53,424 nt of DNA from Bacillota bacterium (lineage in GTDB: Bacteria; Bacillota; Clostridia; Lachnospirales; Cellulosilyticaceae), in the NCBI GenBank assembly GCA_023410675.1, contig JAEYPM010000108.1, positions 1-53,424 on the forward strand, read 5' to 3'. Below the pieces are notes generated by a model. It had not been told where the DNA came from and made no database searches. It saw nothing but the letters and a program-made list of their open reading frames with translations. Numbering within the stretch: the first letter of the stretch is position 1; each line of letters opens with the position of its first letter. Positions 9,710-17,285 of this stretch are shown one piece after another. The position numbers and the translations under genes are program-made.

Positions 9710-10786
9710 CTATAAAGGCAAACAAACCCCTTCTTTTACATTAAAGAGTTTTCCAATTTTTTGAGAATTCCATACTTCATTTTCTACACCAGTACATGTT
9801 ATCAGTGTTTGAATATTTTTGGTGTAGTTAAACAAATCTCTCTGTCTTCTATCATCTAACTCAGATAAAACATCATCTAAGAGTAAAATAGGGGAATCTC
9901 CTATATTCTTTTCCATAATCATAAGCTCTGCTAATTTTAGAGATAAAACAACAGTTCTTTGCTGACCTTGAGAACCATATACTTTAACATCCATCCCATT
10001 AATCATAAAGTTAATATCATCCCTATGTGGCCCAATAGATGTTGATTGACTCATGATGTCTTTTTCCCTTACTTTATGAAGCTTTTGATGATACTCATCA
10101 GCTTTAGTACTTGGCATATAAATAATCTCAAGTCTTTCTTTACCTCCAGATATATCAAAATGTATATCCGAAGCCATTTTATCTAACTCATAAATAAACT
10201 CTTCTCGCTTCTTAATAAGGGTTTGTCCATATTCTTCTAACTGCATGTCCCATATATCTAACAAAGATAATTCCTTTTGCAAAGCACATTGTCTAAGAAC
10301 TAAGTTTCTTTGTTTTAGTACTTTATGATATTGTCTTAGTGCATAATAATAAAGTTTATCTAGTTGACATAATTCTATATCTATAAATCTTCTTCTTTCC
10401 TTAGGACTACTTTTAATAAGCTGAAGGTCTTCAGGTGAAAACATGACGACATTCAAACAACCAAAAAGTTCTCCTAATCTTAATATAGGCAACTTATTTA
10501 AATAAGCAGCTTTTGCTTTTTGCGTTAAATAGAAATCTATTGTATCATCCACTACACGTTTTTTAATTTTTAAATATATGTGTGCTTTTTCTTGATCCCA
10601 TCTAATAATCTCTTTTTCCTTATGCGTCCTATGTGATCTAGCAGTGGCACAAAGATACATTGCTTCAAGTATATTTGTTTTTCCTTGAGCATTGTCTCCA
10701 GTAAAAATATTAATGCCTTTATCTAATATTATCTCTTGTTTTTTGTAATTCCTAAAATCTTCAAGCAGTAGCTCTTCAATATACAT
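9710..10786 (-). CDS. recF: DNA replication and repair protein RecF
   Basis: 358 residues from ATG 10784-10786, chosen because AGGGG lies just upstream and the protein then begins MYIEELLLEDFRNY, the normal RecF start; a longer frame reaches 10828 but adds residues foreign to the family. Walker A is GDNAQGKT; the ABC-like signature lies near YGSQGQQRT, with LLLDDVLSELD as Walker B. RecF loads RecA at gaps through RecO and RecR. It follows the S4-domain gene by 13 bases, in the conserved dnaA-dnaN-S4-recF order. Confidence 0.95.
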   Translation of the reverse strand: MYIEELLLEDFRNYKKQEIILDKGINIFTGDNAQGKTNILEAMYLCATARSHRTHKEKEIIRWDQEKAHIYLKIKKRVVDDTIDFYLTQKAKAAYLNKLPILRLGELFGCLNVVMFSPEDLQLIKSSPKERRRFIDIELCQLDKLYYYALRQYHKVLKQRNLVLRQCALQKELSLLDIWDMQLEEYGQTLIKKREEFIYELDKMASDIHFDISGGKERLEIIYMPSTKADEYHQKLHKVREKDIMSQSTSIGPHRDDINFMINGMDVKVYGSQGQQRTVVLSLKLAELMIMEKNIGDSPILLLDDVLSELDDRRQRDLFNYTKNIQTLITCTGVENEVWNSQKIGKLFNVKEGVCLPL

Positions 10787-10799
10787 AAGATAGCCCCTC

Positions 10800-11015
10800 T
10801 TATTTAATACTGTATTGCTTACTTTCAAACTCTACTTGATCACCACTTCTTAATTTTTTACCTCTTTGTGTGCAGATTTCCCCATTAACTAACACAAGAC
10901 CTTGTGCTATAAGCATCTTCGCTTCTCCTCCTGTATTCACCATAGAAGTATATTTCATAAACTGTTCTAATTTGATAAATTCTGTGTCTATTTTAATTTC
11001 TTTCAATTTCATCAT
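10800..11015 (-). CDS. yaaA: S4-domain RNA-binding protein YaaA family
   Basis: 71 residues holding one S4 domain: FIKLEQFMKY, MLIAQGLVLVNGE and GDQVEF. The gene is always found between dnaN and recF in this arrangement; its B. subtilis relative is linked to ribosome maturation. AAGGAG lies directly before two tandem ATG codons (11013-11015 and 11010-11012); the second has the better spacing. Confidence 0.9.
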   Translation of the reverse strand: MMKLKEIKIDTEFIKLEQFMKYTSMVNTGGEAKMLIAQGLVLVNGEICTQRGKKLRSGDQVEFESKQYSIK

Positions 11016-11050
11016 CTCCTTAAAGTAATATATTTCATTAATAAATAAAT

Positions 11051-11086
11051 CGCTCTATGTCTCAACTAAAATTGAAACAAAGAGCG
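11051..11086 (-). terminator. Hairpin between dnaN and the S4 gene
   Basis: CGCTCT at 11051-11056 pairs with AGAGCG at 11081-11086, with further interrupted pairing inside (TCAA/TTGA). On the minus strand it follows the dnaN stop by about eight bases and is followed by ATTTATTTAT. It could attenuate read-through from dnaN into yaaA-recF. Confidence 0.5.
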
Positions 11087-11093
11087 ACCCCCA

Positions 11094-12197
11094 TTATGCA
11101 TTTAATCGAATAGGTAAAATAAGGTATTTATAATATTCCCCTTCTTCAGGTTTTATTATACAAGGCGTAAGGGATGATATAAATTGAACACACACTTTAT
11201 CTTCATCTATAGCTTTAAGTGCTTCTATCAAATACCTAGGATTGAAAGCTATAACAAGCTCTTTGCCTTCTAAAGAAATAGGTATTTCTTCTCTTGCAGT
11301 TCCAAGATCAGTATTTGAAGTAATAACCATTAGATCTCCATCTAATTCAATTTTTATTGGATTTTTCTTACCCTCTCTCGAAATAAGTGCAGCACGCTCA
11401 ATACTCATTAGTAACTGCTGTCTATCTACTAATATTTTTGTTTCATAATCAGAAGAGAAAACTTGTTCATACTTTAAAAATTGACCTTCTAAAAGTCTAG
11501 AAACAATTTTACTATCTCCTAAATCAAAGAGAACATGTTTATCTTCGAAATACAAAGTAACTTCTTCATCATCACTAAGTAATATTTTGCTTATTTCGCT
11601 AAGGGTTTTTCCAGGTATAACAACCTCTATATTAATATCTTTATCTGGAATAACCATCGTTCTATAAGAAATACGGTAACCATCAACAGATACAAGATGT
11701 AAATTTCCATCCTTTATTTGAAGCATCTCTCCAGTTAAAACAGGTCTTGTTTCATCTTGAGAAACAGAAAAAATAGTTTGTCTTATGATATCTTTTAAAA
11801 CTAACTGTGAAAGTTTACATGATCTAAACTTTTCAACATTAGGAATCTCAGGGAAATCTCTAGCAGATTGACCTGCAATTTTAAATTTTGAATTTTTCCC
11901 AATAATAGACGTCATATTGTTATCTTTAGATGAAATTTCTATTACTTCATCCGTCATTTTTCTGATAATTTCAGAGAATATCTTTGCTTCAAGAGCTATA
12001 TGACCTTCTACTTTAACATCTGCATCCATAGTACTTTCAATAGCAAGTTCAAGGTTATTTGTGACTAAAGTTAACTGATTATTACTTGCTTTAATAAGAA
12101 TACATTCTAATATAGGCATAGTCGTTTTGGATGAGCATGCTTTAAGCACTATGTTAATACTATTTAATAATAGTTCTTGCTTTACAAATATATGCAT
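11094..12197 (-). CDS. dnaN: DNA polymerase III beta sliding clamp
   Basis: 367 residues from ATG 12195-12197 (protein start MHIFVKQELL), preceded by AAAGGA; a longer in-frame start at 12224 lacks an RBS and adds nonhomologous residues. Three clamp domains are expected over this length. Recognisable segments are TMPILECILI near the start, SVSQDETRPVLTG in domain 2 and the C-terminal YYKYLILPIRLNA. It tethers polymerase to DNA and is downstream of dnaA, separated by the dnaN-side part of the origin. Confidence 0.96.
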   Translation of the reverse strand: MHIFVKQELLLNSINIVLKACSSKTTMPILECILIKASNNQLTLVTNNLELAIESTMDADVKVEGHIALEAKIFSEIIRKMTDEVIEISSKDNNMTSIIGKNSKFKIAGQSARDFPEIPNVEKFRSCKLSQLVLKDIIRQTIFSVSQDETRPVLTGEMLQIKDGNLHLVSVDGYRISYRTMVIPDKDINIEVVIPGKTLSEISKILLSDDEEVTLYFEDKHVLFDLGDSKIVSRLLEGQFLKYEQVFSSDYETKILVDRQQLLMSIERAALISREGKKNPIKIELDGDLMVITSNTDLGTAREEIPISLEGKELVIAFNPRYLIEALKAIDEDKVCVQFISSLTPCIIKPEEGEYYKYLILPIRLNA

Positions 12198-12243
12198 GTG
12201 GATAGATCCTTTCTGTATAATCATTACAATAAATAAAGTTAAT

Positions 12244-12284
12244 CTAGCAATTATAGTAATAGGGGCTGTGGGTAATGTGTATAA
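12244..12284 (-). other. Candidate basal origin unwinding element (tandem DnaA boxes, GC patch, trio-like repeats)
   Basis: Read on the minus strand, two abutting DnaA boxes (TTATACACA at 12276-12284, TTACCCACA at 12267-12275) are followed by a short GC-rich patch (GCCCC, 12262-12266) and then TATTACTATAATTGCTAG (12244-12261), which resembles DnaA-trios. This order, box pair, GC patch, trios pointing toward dnaN, is the arrangement of the B. subtilis unwinding site. The function is inferred from that resemblance. Confidence 0.6.
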
Positions 12285-12428
12285 CTAAAGTAAAGCTTGA
12301 ATCTGTGGATAAAAGAGCTTGTATAAAACCATGTGGATAAATTAATTTTAAAAATGAACTTATTCACACTTTGAACAATGAACAAAAAAAATAAATATAA
12401 CTCACAAATAGTTCACTTTATATCCACA
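12267..12428. promoter_or_regulatory. oriC: Origin, dnaA-dnaN part: six DnaA boxes
   Basis: Boxes or near-boxes lie at 12267-12275, 12276-12284, 12304-12312 (exact TGTGGATAA), 12332-12340 (exact), 12360-12368 (TTATTCACA) and 12420-12428 (ATATCCACA). Between 12369 and 12419 the DNA is very AT-rich. It matches the downstream half of a bipartite Bacillus-type origin. Confidence 0.85.
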
Positions 12429-12443
12429 TATATACAAACAGCT

Positions 12444-13778
12444 TTATTTTGATGAAATTTTACGCTCTAATTCATTAATAATTTGGCCAAGTTCTAAATC
12501 TGTTTCTAGATCTTTAGATATTTTTTCAAAGCCATGAATGATGGTAGTATGATCACGTCCACCAAATTTCTCACCTATTTTAGGTAGTGAAAGATCTGTT
12601 AACTTTCTACATAAATACATAGCAATTTGTCTTGGATAGGCTATGTTTCTAGTCCTTTTAGAGGACTTTAAGTCTTCAGGCTTTAAGTCAAAGTACATAC
12701 ATACAGTTTCTTGAATGTAGTCAGCTGTAATAACTTTAGGCCTGTCCTTAGAAATAAGATCTTTAAGTGCTTCACTTGATAGCTCCACACTAATTGGTTT
12801 ATTGGAAAGAGAAGAAAAGGCAATAATTCTATTTAAGGCACCTTCTAATTCTCTAATATTAGACACTACTGTTTTGGCTATAAATAAAAGGACATCTTCT
12901 TGAATAGATAAACTCTCCATCTCTGCTTTTTTTCTTAAAATAGCTATACGCGTTTCAAGGTCAGGATTTTGAATATCTGCTATAAGTCCCCACTCAAATC
13001 TTGAACGAAGCCTTTCTTCAAGAGTTTCAATCTCTTTAGGTGGTCTATCACTTGATATGATGATTTGTTTGTTGGCTTCATGCAGTGTATTAAAGGTATG
13101 GAAAAACTCCTCTTGGGTTCTTTCTTTACCTGCAATAAACTGAATATCATCTATTAATAAAACGTCAATATTTCTATATCTATTGCGAAAGCTTTCATTT
13201 TTATCATCTTTAATGGAGTTAATAAGCTCATTCGTAAACTTTTCTGATGACGCATAGAGTACCTTTGCGTTTGCATTGTGAGCTAAAATGTAATGTGCTA
13301 TAGAATGCATGAGATGGGTTTTTCCAAGACCAACACCACCATATAGAAATAAGGGATTGTAAGCTCTAGCAGGTGCTTCGGCTACAGCTAAAGCAGCAGC
13401 GTGAGCCATTCGATTACTATTACCCACGACAAAAGTATCAAATACATATCTTGGATTAAGGTTACTTTGATTATTTAGAGGATCAAGTATTTTATCAGTG
13501 TTTGCTGTTTTTGATCCGAATGAGGTTTCATTTGGAAGTACAAATGTAAGCTCATATTCCTTATTTAATACCTGCATAATGCTATTTTGAATAAGCTCAT
13601 AGTATCTTGTACTAAGTATCTCTTTTGTAAATTCATTTTTGACACTAATTGCAATAGTATCATTTTGAATATCAATGAGCTGAGTATCTTTAAACCATGT
13701 GCTAAAACTAACGCCAGAAGTTTCAACTTCTATTATTTTGAGTACGGATTTCCATTGACTGGCATAGTTAGACTGCAT
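12444..13778 (-). CDS. dnaA: Chromosomal replication initiator DnaA
   Basis: 444 residues. Domain I (about 1-85) and a short linker precede the AAA+ domain with Walker A GGVGLGKT (147-154), Walker B LLIDDIQFI and the initiator-specific sensor regions. The C-terminal HTH domain carries the DnaA signature GGRDHTTIIHG. It binds the boxes on both sides of its own gene and unwinds the origin. AGGAGG at 13785-13790 precedes the ATG. Boxes upstream make autoregulation likely. Confidence 0.97.
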   Translation of the reverse strand: MQSNYASQWKSVLKIIEVETSGVSFSTWFKDTQLIDIQNDTIAISVKNEFTKEILSTRYYELIQNSIMQVLNKEYELTFVLPNETSFGSKTANTDKILDPLNNQSNLNPRYVFDTFVVGNSNRMAHAAALAVAEAPARAYNPLFLYGGVGLGKTHLMHSIAHYILAHNANAKVLYASSEKFTNELINSIKDDKNESFRNRYRNIDVLLIDDIQFIAGKERTQEEFFHTFNTLHEANKQIIISSDRPPKEIETLEERLRSRFEWGLIADIQNPDLETRIAILRKKAEMESLSIQEDVLLFIAKTVVSNIRELEGALNRIIAFSSLSNKPISVELSSEALKDLISKDRPKVITADYIQETVCMYFDLKPEDLKSSKRTRNIAYPRQIAMYLCRKLTDLSLPKIGEKFGGRDHTTIIHGFEKISKDLETDLELGQIINELERKISSK

Positions 13779-13802
13779 ATCTTTTCCTCCTAAAGTAACA
13801 AT

Positions 13803-13831
13803 TTAATCACAAGTTATTAAAGTATTGTCAA
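13803..13831 (-). promoter_or_regulatory. Probable dnaA promoter
   Basis: On the minus strand a perfect -35 TTGACA (13831-13826) is followed after 17 bases by GATTAA (13808-13803), a weak -10 preceded by TGT. The predicted start would give a leader of about 18 bases carrying the dnaA RBS. Confidence 0.5.
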
Positions 13832-13966
13832 CATGTGAGTAAATTAATCAACATGTTGTGATTAATTCTAGTAAAATTTCTTCGTGATAAATTAAGGTCA
13901 ATACCTATTTCTCTATGGATAATAGTATTTTTGTTAATAAACAATATTAAACACTAAAAGTATGTA

Positions 13967-14181
13967 TGTGGATAATTTATACACTGCAAAAATATATGTA
14001 AAAAAAGCAAAAAAAACAGAAAAAATATAAGTTATACACAGTGTTATCAACAGAATGTGAATAACTTTTATTAATAAATAGGTTATCAACAACGTAAATT
14101 TATAATATCAAATTACCTGTGGAAAATCAACAGAAAAGAAAAAATATCCACAGGTTCTCTATATAAAAAATATGTGGATAT
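13967..14181. promoter_or_regulatory. oriC: Origin, rpmH-dnaA part: eight DnaA boxes
   Basis: Boxes lie at 13967-13975 (exact TGTGGATAA), 14032-14040 (TTATACACA), 14044-14052 and 14083-14091 (TTATCAACA), 14056-14064 (TGTGAATAA), 14118-14126 (TGTGGAAAA), 14144-14152 (ATATCCACA) and 14173-14181 (TGTGGATAT). Orientation is mixed. The 556-base gap between dnaA and rpmH holds nothing else but the two promoters. It corresponds to the upstream half of a bipartite origin. Confidence 0.88.
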
Positions 14182-14221
14182 TTTTGTACGATATTTGGTG
14201 GTAAGAATACAAGAATAACTC

Positions 14222-14250
14222 TTGACGCATGGGGATAAATCTTTTATACT
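14222..14250 (+). promoter_or_regulatory. rpmH operon promoter
   Basis: TTGACG (14222-14227), a 17-base spacer and TATACT (14245-14250) form a strong housekeeping sigma-factor promoter about 85 bases before the rpmH start. Confidence 0.8.
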
Positions 14251-14334
14251 ATGAATAGTGCTTATTTTTTATGATTTGTGTGTAAATATTTTTGTGTGCA
14301 TATTGTGTAACGTCTTAAAAAGGAGGTACACATT

Positions 14335-14469
14335 ATGAAAATGACTTTTCAACCAAAAAAGCGTCAAAGAAGTAAGGAACATGGTTTTCGTAAAAGAATG
14401 AGAACAAAAAATGGAAGAGCTGTAGTTGCTAGAAGAAGATCAAAAGGCAGAAAAAAATTAACAGCATAG
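14335..14469 (+). CDS. rpmH: 50S ribosomal protein L34
   Basis: 44 residues, very basic, beginning MKMTFQPKKRQRSKEHGFR and ending GRKKLTA, the full normal L34 length. A strong AAGGAGG lies 8 bases before the ATG. It is the first gene of the rightward replichore and heads rpmH-rnpA. A terminator directly follows, so rnpA may depend on read-through. Confidence 0.97.
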   Translation: MKMTFQPKKRQRSKEHGFRKRMRTKNGRAVVARRRSKGRKKLTA

Positions 14470-14499
14470 AACAAGGCCGCATTAGTGGCCTTGTTTTTC
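14470..14499 (+). terminator. Terminator or attenuator after rpmH
   Basis: ACAAGGCC (14471-14478) pairs with GGCCTTGT (14487-14494) around an 8-base loop, followed by TTTTT. It would lower rnpA expression relative to the abundant L34. Confidence 0.85.
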
Positions 14500-14526
14500 A
14501 ATTAACAGGTTTGGGAGCATGAAATA

Positions 14527-14877
14527 ATGAAGTATACAGTATCTTTAAGAAAAACTTATGAGTTTAATATCGTTTATAAAAGAGGAAAGTCCTTTGCAAA
14601 TAAGTATTTGGTATTGTATAAGTACAAAAATAACAGGCAGGATAATATAAATAAGTTAGGTGTTTCTGTGAGTAAAAAAGTAGGAAAAAGTGTGGTAAGA
14701 AGCAGAGTAACTCGCCTAATAAAAGAAAGTTACAGATTGCAAGAAGAAAATATTGAAGTGGATCACTGGGATTTTATTATTATCGCTAGAGCATCAGCTA
14801 ATGAAGCAAACTTTGATACGATTTCGAAATCACTTATTCACCTTTTAAAATTGCATAAGGTTTACAGAAAGAAATAA
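14527..14877 (+). CDS. rnpA: Ribonuclease P protein component
   Basis: 116 residues, normal length, basic. The RNR region reads KKVGKSVVRSRVTRLIKES, where the central Asn of the usual RNR is Ser. It binds RNase P RNA and helps recognise the 5' leader of precursor tRNA. The linkage to rpmH is conserved. Its RNA partner gene is not in the window. Confidence 0.94.
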   Translation: MKYTVSLRKTYEFNIVYKRGKSFANKYLVLYKYKNNRQDNINKLGVSVSKKVGKSVVRSRVTRLIKESYRLQEENIEVDHWDFIIIARASANEANFDTISKSLIHLLKLHKVYRKK

Positions 14878-14921
14878 ATTATAAAAAATTTTCGAGAGTA
14901 TATATAATTTTATTTTATATG

Positions 14922-14930
14922 TGATATAAT
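14922..14930 (+). promoter_or_regulatory. Possible extended -10 promoter for yidD-yidC-jag
   Basis: TGATATAAT contains a perfect -10 (TATAAT, 14925-14930) with an upstream TG. No clear -35 is visible. It lies 55 bases before yidD, in the only sizeable gap of the block. Confidence 0.4.
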
Positions 14931-14985
14931 TCTATAGTGAAACACAAGGTGAGATAGGTCGATATAATATAGGAGTTGTTTCAAT

Positions 14986-15228
14986 ATGAATGATCTAGTA
15001 AAACGAGCTACATTAAGATTAATACGTTTTTATCAGAGAAATATATCACCTATGTTGGGAAAAAACTGTAGATTTATTCCTACGTGTTCACAATATACTT
15101 ATGAGGCTATTCATATTCATGGTGTATTTAAAGGCATATGTCTTGGATTTATTCGTATATTAAAATGTAACCCTTTTCATCCAGCTATGTATGATCCTGT
15201 GCCTTTAAAAAAAGATAAAAAAACTTAA
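14986..15228 (+). CDS. yidD: Membrane protein insertion efficiency factor YidD
   Basis: 80 residues with the family signature CRFIPTCSQYTYEAI, a glycine-containing amphipathic segment, and KCNPFHPAMYDPVP. YidD assists YidC-mediated insertion; the gene sits between rnpA and yidC as in most bacteria. RBS AGGAG precedes the ATG. Confidence 0.94.
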   Translation: MNDLVKRATLRLIRFYQRNISPMLGKNCRFIPTCSQYTYEAIHIHGVFKGICLGFIRILKCNPFHPAMYDPVPLKKDKKT

Positions 15229-15258
15229 GTTTAATGAGAAGTAATTAGGAGGAAAAGA

Positions 15259-16374
15259 ATGGATTTGATTACTAGGTTTTTTGGAGTGATCCTAAGTTTT
15301 ATTTTTGATCAGGTAGCCAATTTGACATCTGTTGGAACCCTTGGAATCACAATTATTGTGTTTACGCTCGTAACGAGACTGCTTTTGACACCACTCCAAA
15401 TAAGTCAACAAAGAAGCTCAAGGCTTATGAGTAAACTTCAGCCTGAGATGGATAGGATTAGAAAAAAATATAAAGATAAAAAAGACCAAGAATCTCAAAT
15501 GCTTATGTACCAAGAGACACAAGCTTTGTATAAAAAATATAAAGTAAAACCTACAGCAGGTTGTCTTACAATGTTTATACAGCTTCCTCTTATATGGGCA
15601 CTTTTCAATGTATTACGTCAGCCAATCCGTTATATTGATAAGTTAAAAGTAATTTATACTGATATGGCAAAGGTTATTAAAGAGGTTCCTAACTATCAGG
15701 AGCAATTAAACGTATTTATGGAACAGGTAAAGAAAACAAATACCTACACATTTGATTTAAGTACTATGGAAAAAGTAGATAAAATTTTGGGTCTTCCAGA
15801 TTTTCTTAGCTATTTAACAAGTATGCAGTGGAAAGAGCTTATTCCAAAGTTTTCAGCAAGTGTGCAGCAGGCTTTAAATTCAAATTATACGCAAAAGCTC
15901 AATTATGAGTATTTTTTAGGTATTAATTTAGTTGATTCACCAAAGCAGCTTATAAGTAATGGCGTTTATTTAGCAATACTTGTACCTATTATAGCAGGTG
16001 CTTCTACTTATATTTTCTCAAAAGTTAATATGTCAGCTAATACTGCTATGCAAAAGACTGCAGCATCTTCAGGAAATGGTGAGCCTAATCCTACTGAAAG
16101 TATGATGAAGTCAATGACAATCATGATGCCTATTTTAACAGCAATGTTCGCTTATACAGCTTCTTCAGGTCTTGCATTATATTGGATAGCGGGTAATATT
16201 ATTATGATGGGTCAGCAATACGTTGTTAATAAGATAGTAGACAAGCAACAGGCAAAATTAGATGAGCAAATAAAGAAGGAAAATGATAGCTTAAAAACTA
16301 CTAAGAAGGTAGTTAAGAAAAAAGTTGTTAAAAAAGTACCAGTAAATGAACTTAAAGGAAATACAAAAAAATAA
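15259..16374 (+). CDS. yidC: Membrane protein insertase YidC/OxaA
   Basis: 371 residues. Several membrane segments are visible: about 20-45 (including an Arg in LVTRLLLTP that fits the hydrophilic groove), 100-120, 240-260, 290-310 and 315-335. The tail is rich in Lys, typical for ribosome contact. There is no lipobox Cys near the start. It inserts and folds membrane proteins, alone or with Sec. yidD precedes by 30 bases and jag follows by 23. Confidence 0.94.
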   Translation: MDLITRFFGVILSFIFDQVANLTSVGTLGITIIVFTLVTRLLLTPLQISQQRSSRLMSKLQPEMDRIRKKYKDKKDQESQMLMYQETQALYKKYKVKPTAGCLTMFIQLPLIWALFNVLRQPIRYIDKLKVIYTDMAKVIKEVPNYQEQLNVFMEQVKKTNTYTFDLSTMEKVDKILGLPDFLSYLTSMQWKELIPKFSASVQQALNSNYTQKLNYEYFLGINLVDSPKQLISNGVYLAILVPIIAGASTYIFSKVNMSANTAMQKTAASSGNGEPNPTESMMKSMTIMMPILTAMFAYTASSGLALYWIAGNIIMMGQQYVVNKIVDKQQAKLDEQIKKENDSLKTTKKVVKKKVVKKVPVNELKGNTKK

Positions 16375-16397
16375 TCATTAAGCATGGGGGTATCAGA

Positions 16398-17201
16398 ATG
16401 AGAACCATAGAAAAAGTAGGAAAAACACCTGATGATGCCATCACAGAGGCAATTATAGAGCTAGGTGTTACTAGAGATCAAGTAGATGTAGAAATTATTG
16501 AAAAAGGTTCAAAAGGATTTTTATTAGGTCTTGGTTCAAAGGATGCTAGAGTTAAAGTAACTGTTAAGCCAATGTATGATAATGTAAATGAACTTAGTCT
16601 AAATGATACTGCTAATGGAAATGAAAAAAAGAAAGTAAGTAAGCAATCTGATAAAGTTGAGTCTAAGAGTTCTGAGGATAATGTGAGAAAGTTAGCTGAA
16701 AATGAGCCGATTAGTATTACGCAAGAAGAGTTAGCTTCTATTGAAAAGAATGCTAAAGGTTTTCTTGAAAAGCTAGTTAAAGAAATGGATATAGAAGCTG
16801 AAGTTAGTTCAAAGGTTTTAAATAATAGAGTTTATATGAGCTTATCAGGCAAAAGTATGGGCATTATAATTGGAAAAAGAGGCGAAACTTTAGATGCTAT
16901 TCAGTATTTAGTTAATATTGTTGCTAATAAAGGTAGAGAAGAATATGTAAAAATAATTCTAGATACTGAAAACTATAGAGAAAGAAGAGAAGAAACACTT
17001 AAGAATCTTGCATATAGACTGGCTAAAAAGGCTTCTCAAACAAGAAGGGTAGTTGTACTTGAACCAATGAATCCATATGATAGACGAATTATCCATTCTG
17101 CTCTTCAAGATAATAAAAATGTAAGAACACATAGTGAAGGAAAAGAGCCTTTTAGAAAGGTTGTTATCAGTCCAATCAATAATAAATCCTATAGACACTA
17201 A
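16398..17201 (+). CDS. jag: RNA-binding protein Jag/KhpB
   Basis: 267 residues: an N-terminal Jag domain (about 1-52, with GSKGFLLGLGS), a charged linker, a KH domain (about 130-205, with IIGKRGETLDAIQYL), and an R3H domain (about 205-265, with R...H in DRRIIHSALQ). Linkage to yidC is conserved. KhpB proteins bind RNA and affect cell elongation and sporulation control in relatives. Confidence 0.93.
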   Translation: MRTIEKVGKTPDDAITEAIIELGVTRDQVDVEIIEKGSKGFLLGLGSKDARVKVTVKPMYDNVNELSLNDTANGNEKKKVSKQSDKVESKSSEDNVRKLAENEPISITQEELASIEKNAKGFLEKLVKEMDIEAEVSSKVLNNRVYMSLSGKSMGIIIGKRGETLDAIQYLVNIVANKGREEYVKIILDTENYRERREETLKNLAYRLAKKASQTRRVVVLEPMNPYDRRIIHSALQDNKNVRTHSEGKEPFRKVVISPINNKSYRH

Positions 17202-17216
17202 TTCTATAGAAAAATA

Positions 17217-17246
17217 AAAACCCAGCTATAGTATGCTGGGTTTTTT
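17217..17246 (+). terminator. Terminator after jag
   Basis: AAAACCCAGC pairs with GCTGGGTTTT around an 8-base loop, ending in six T. It closes the rpmH-to-jag unit and precedes mnmE. Confidence 0.92.
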
Positions 17247-17285
17247 ACCTGTAAAAAACAATGATTAGAGAGGTGATTTGTTTCT

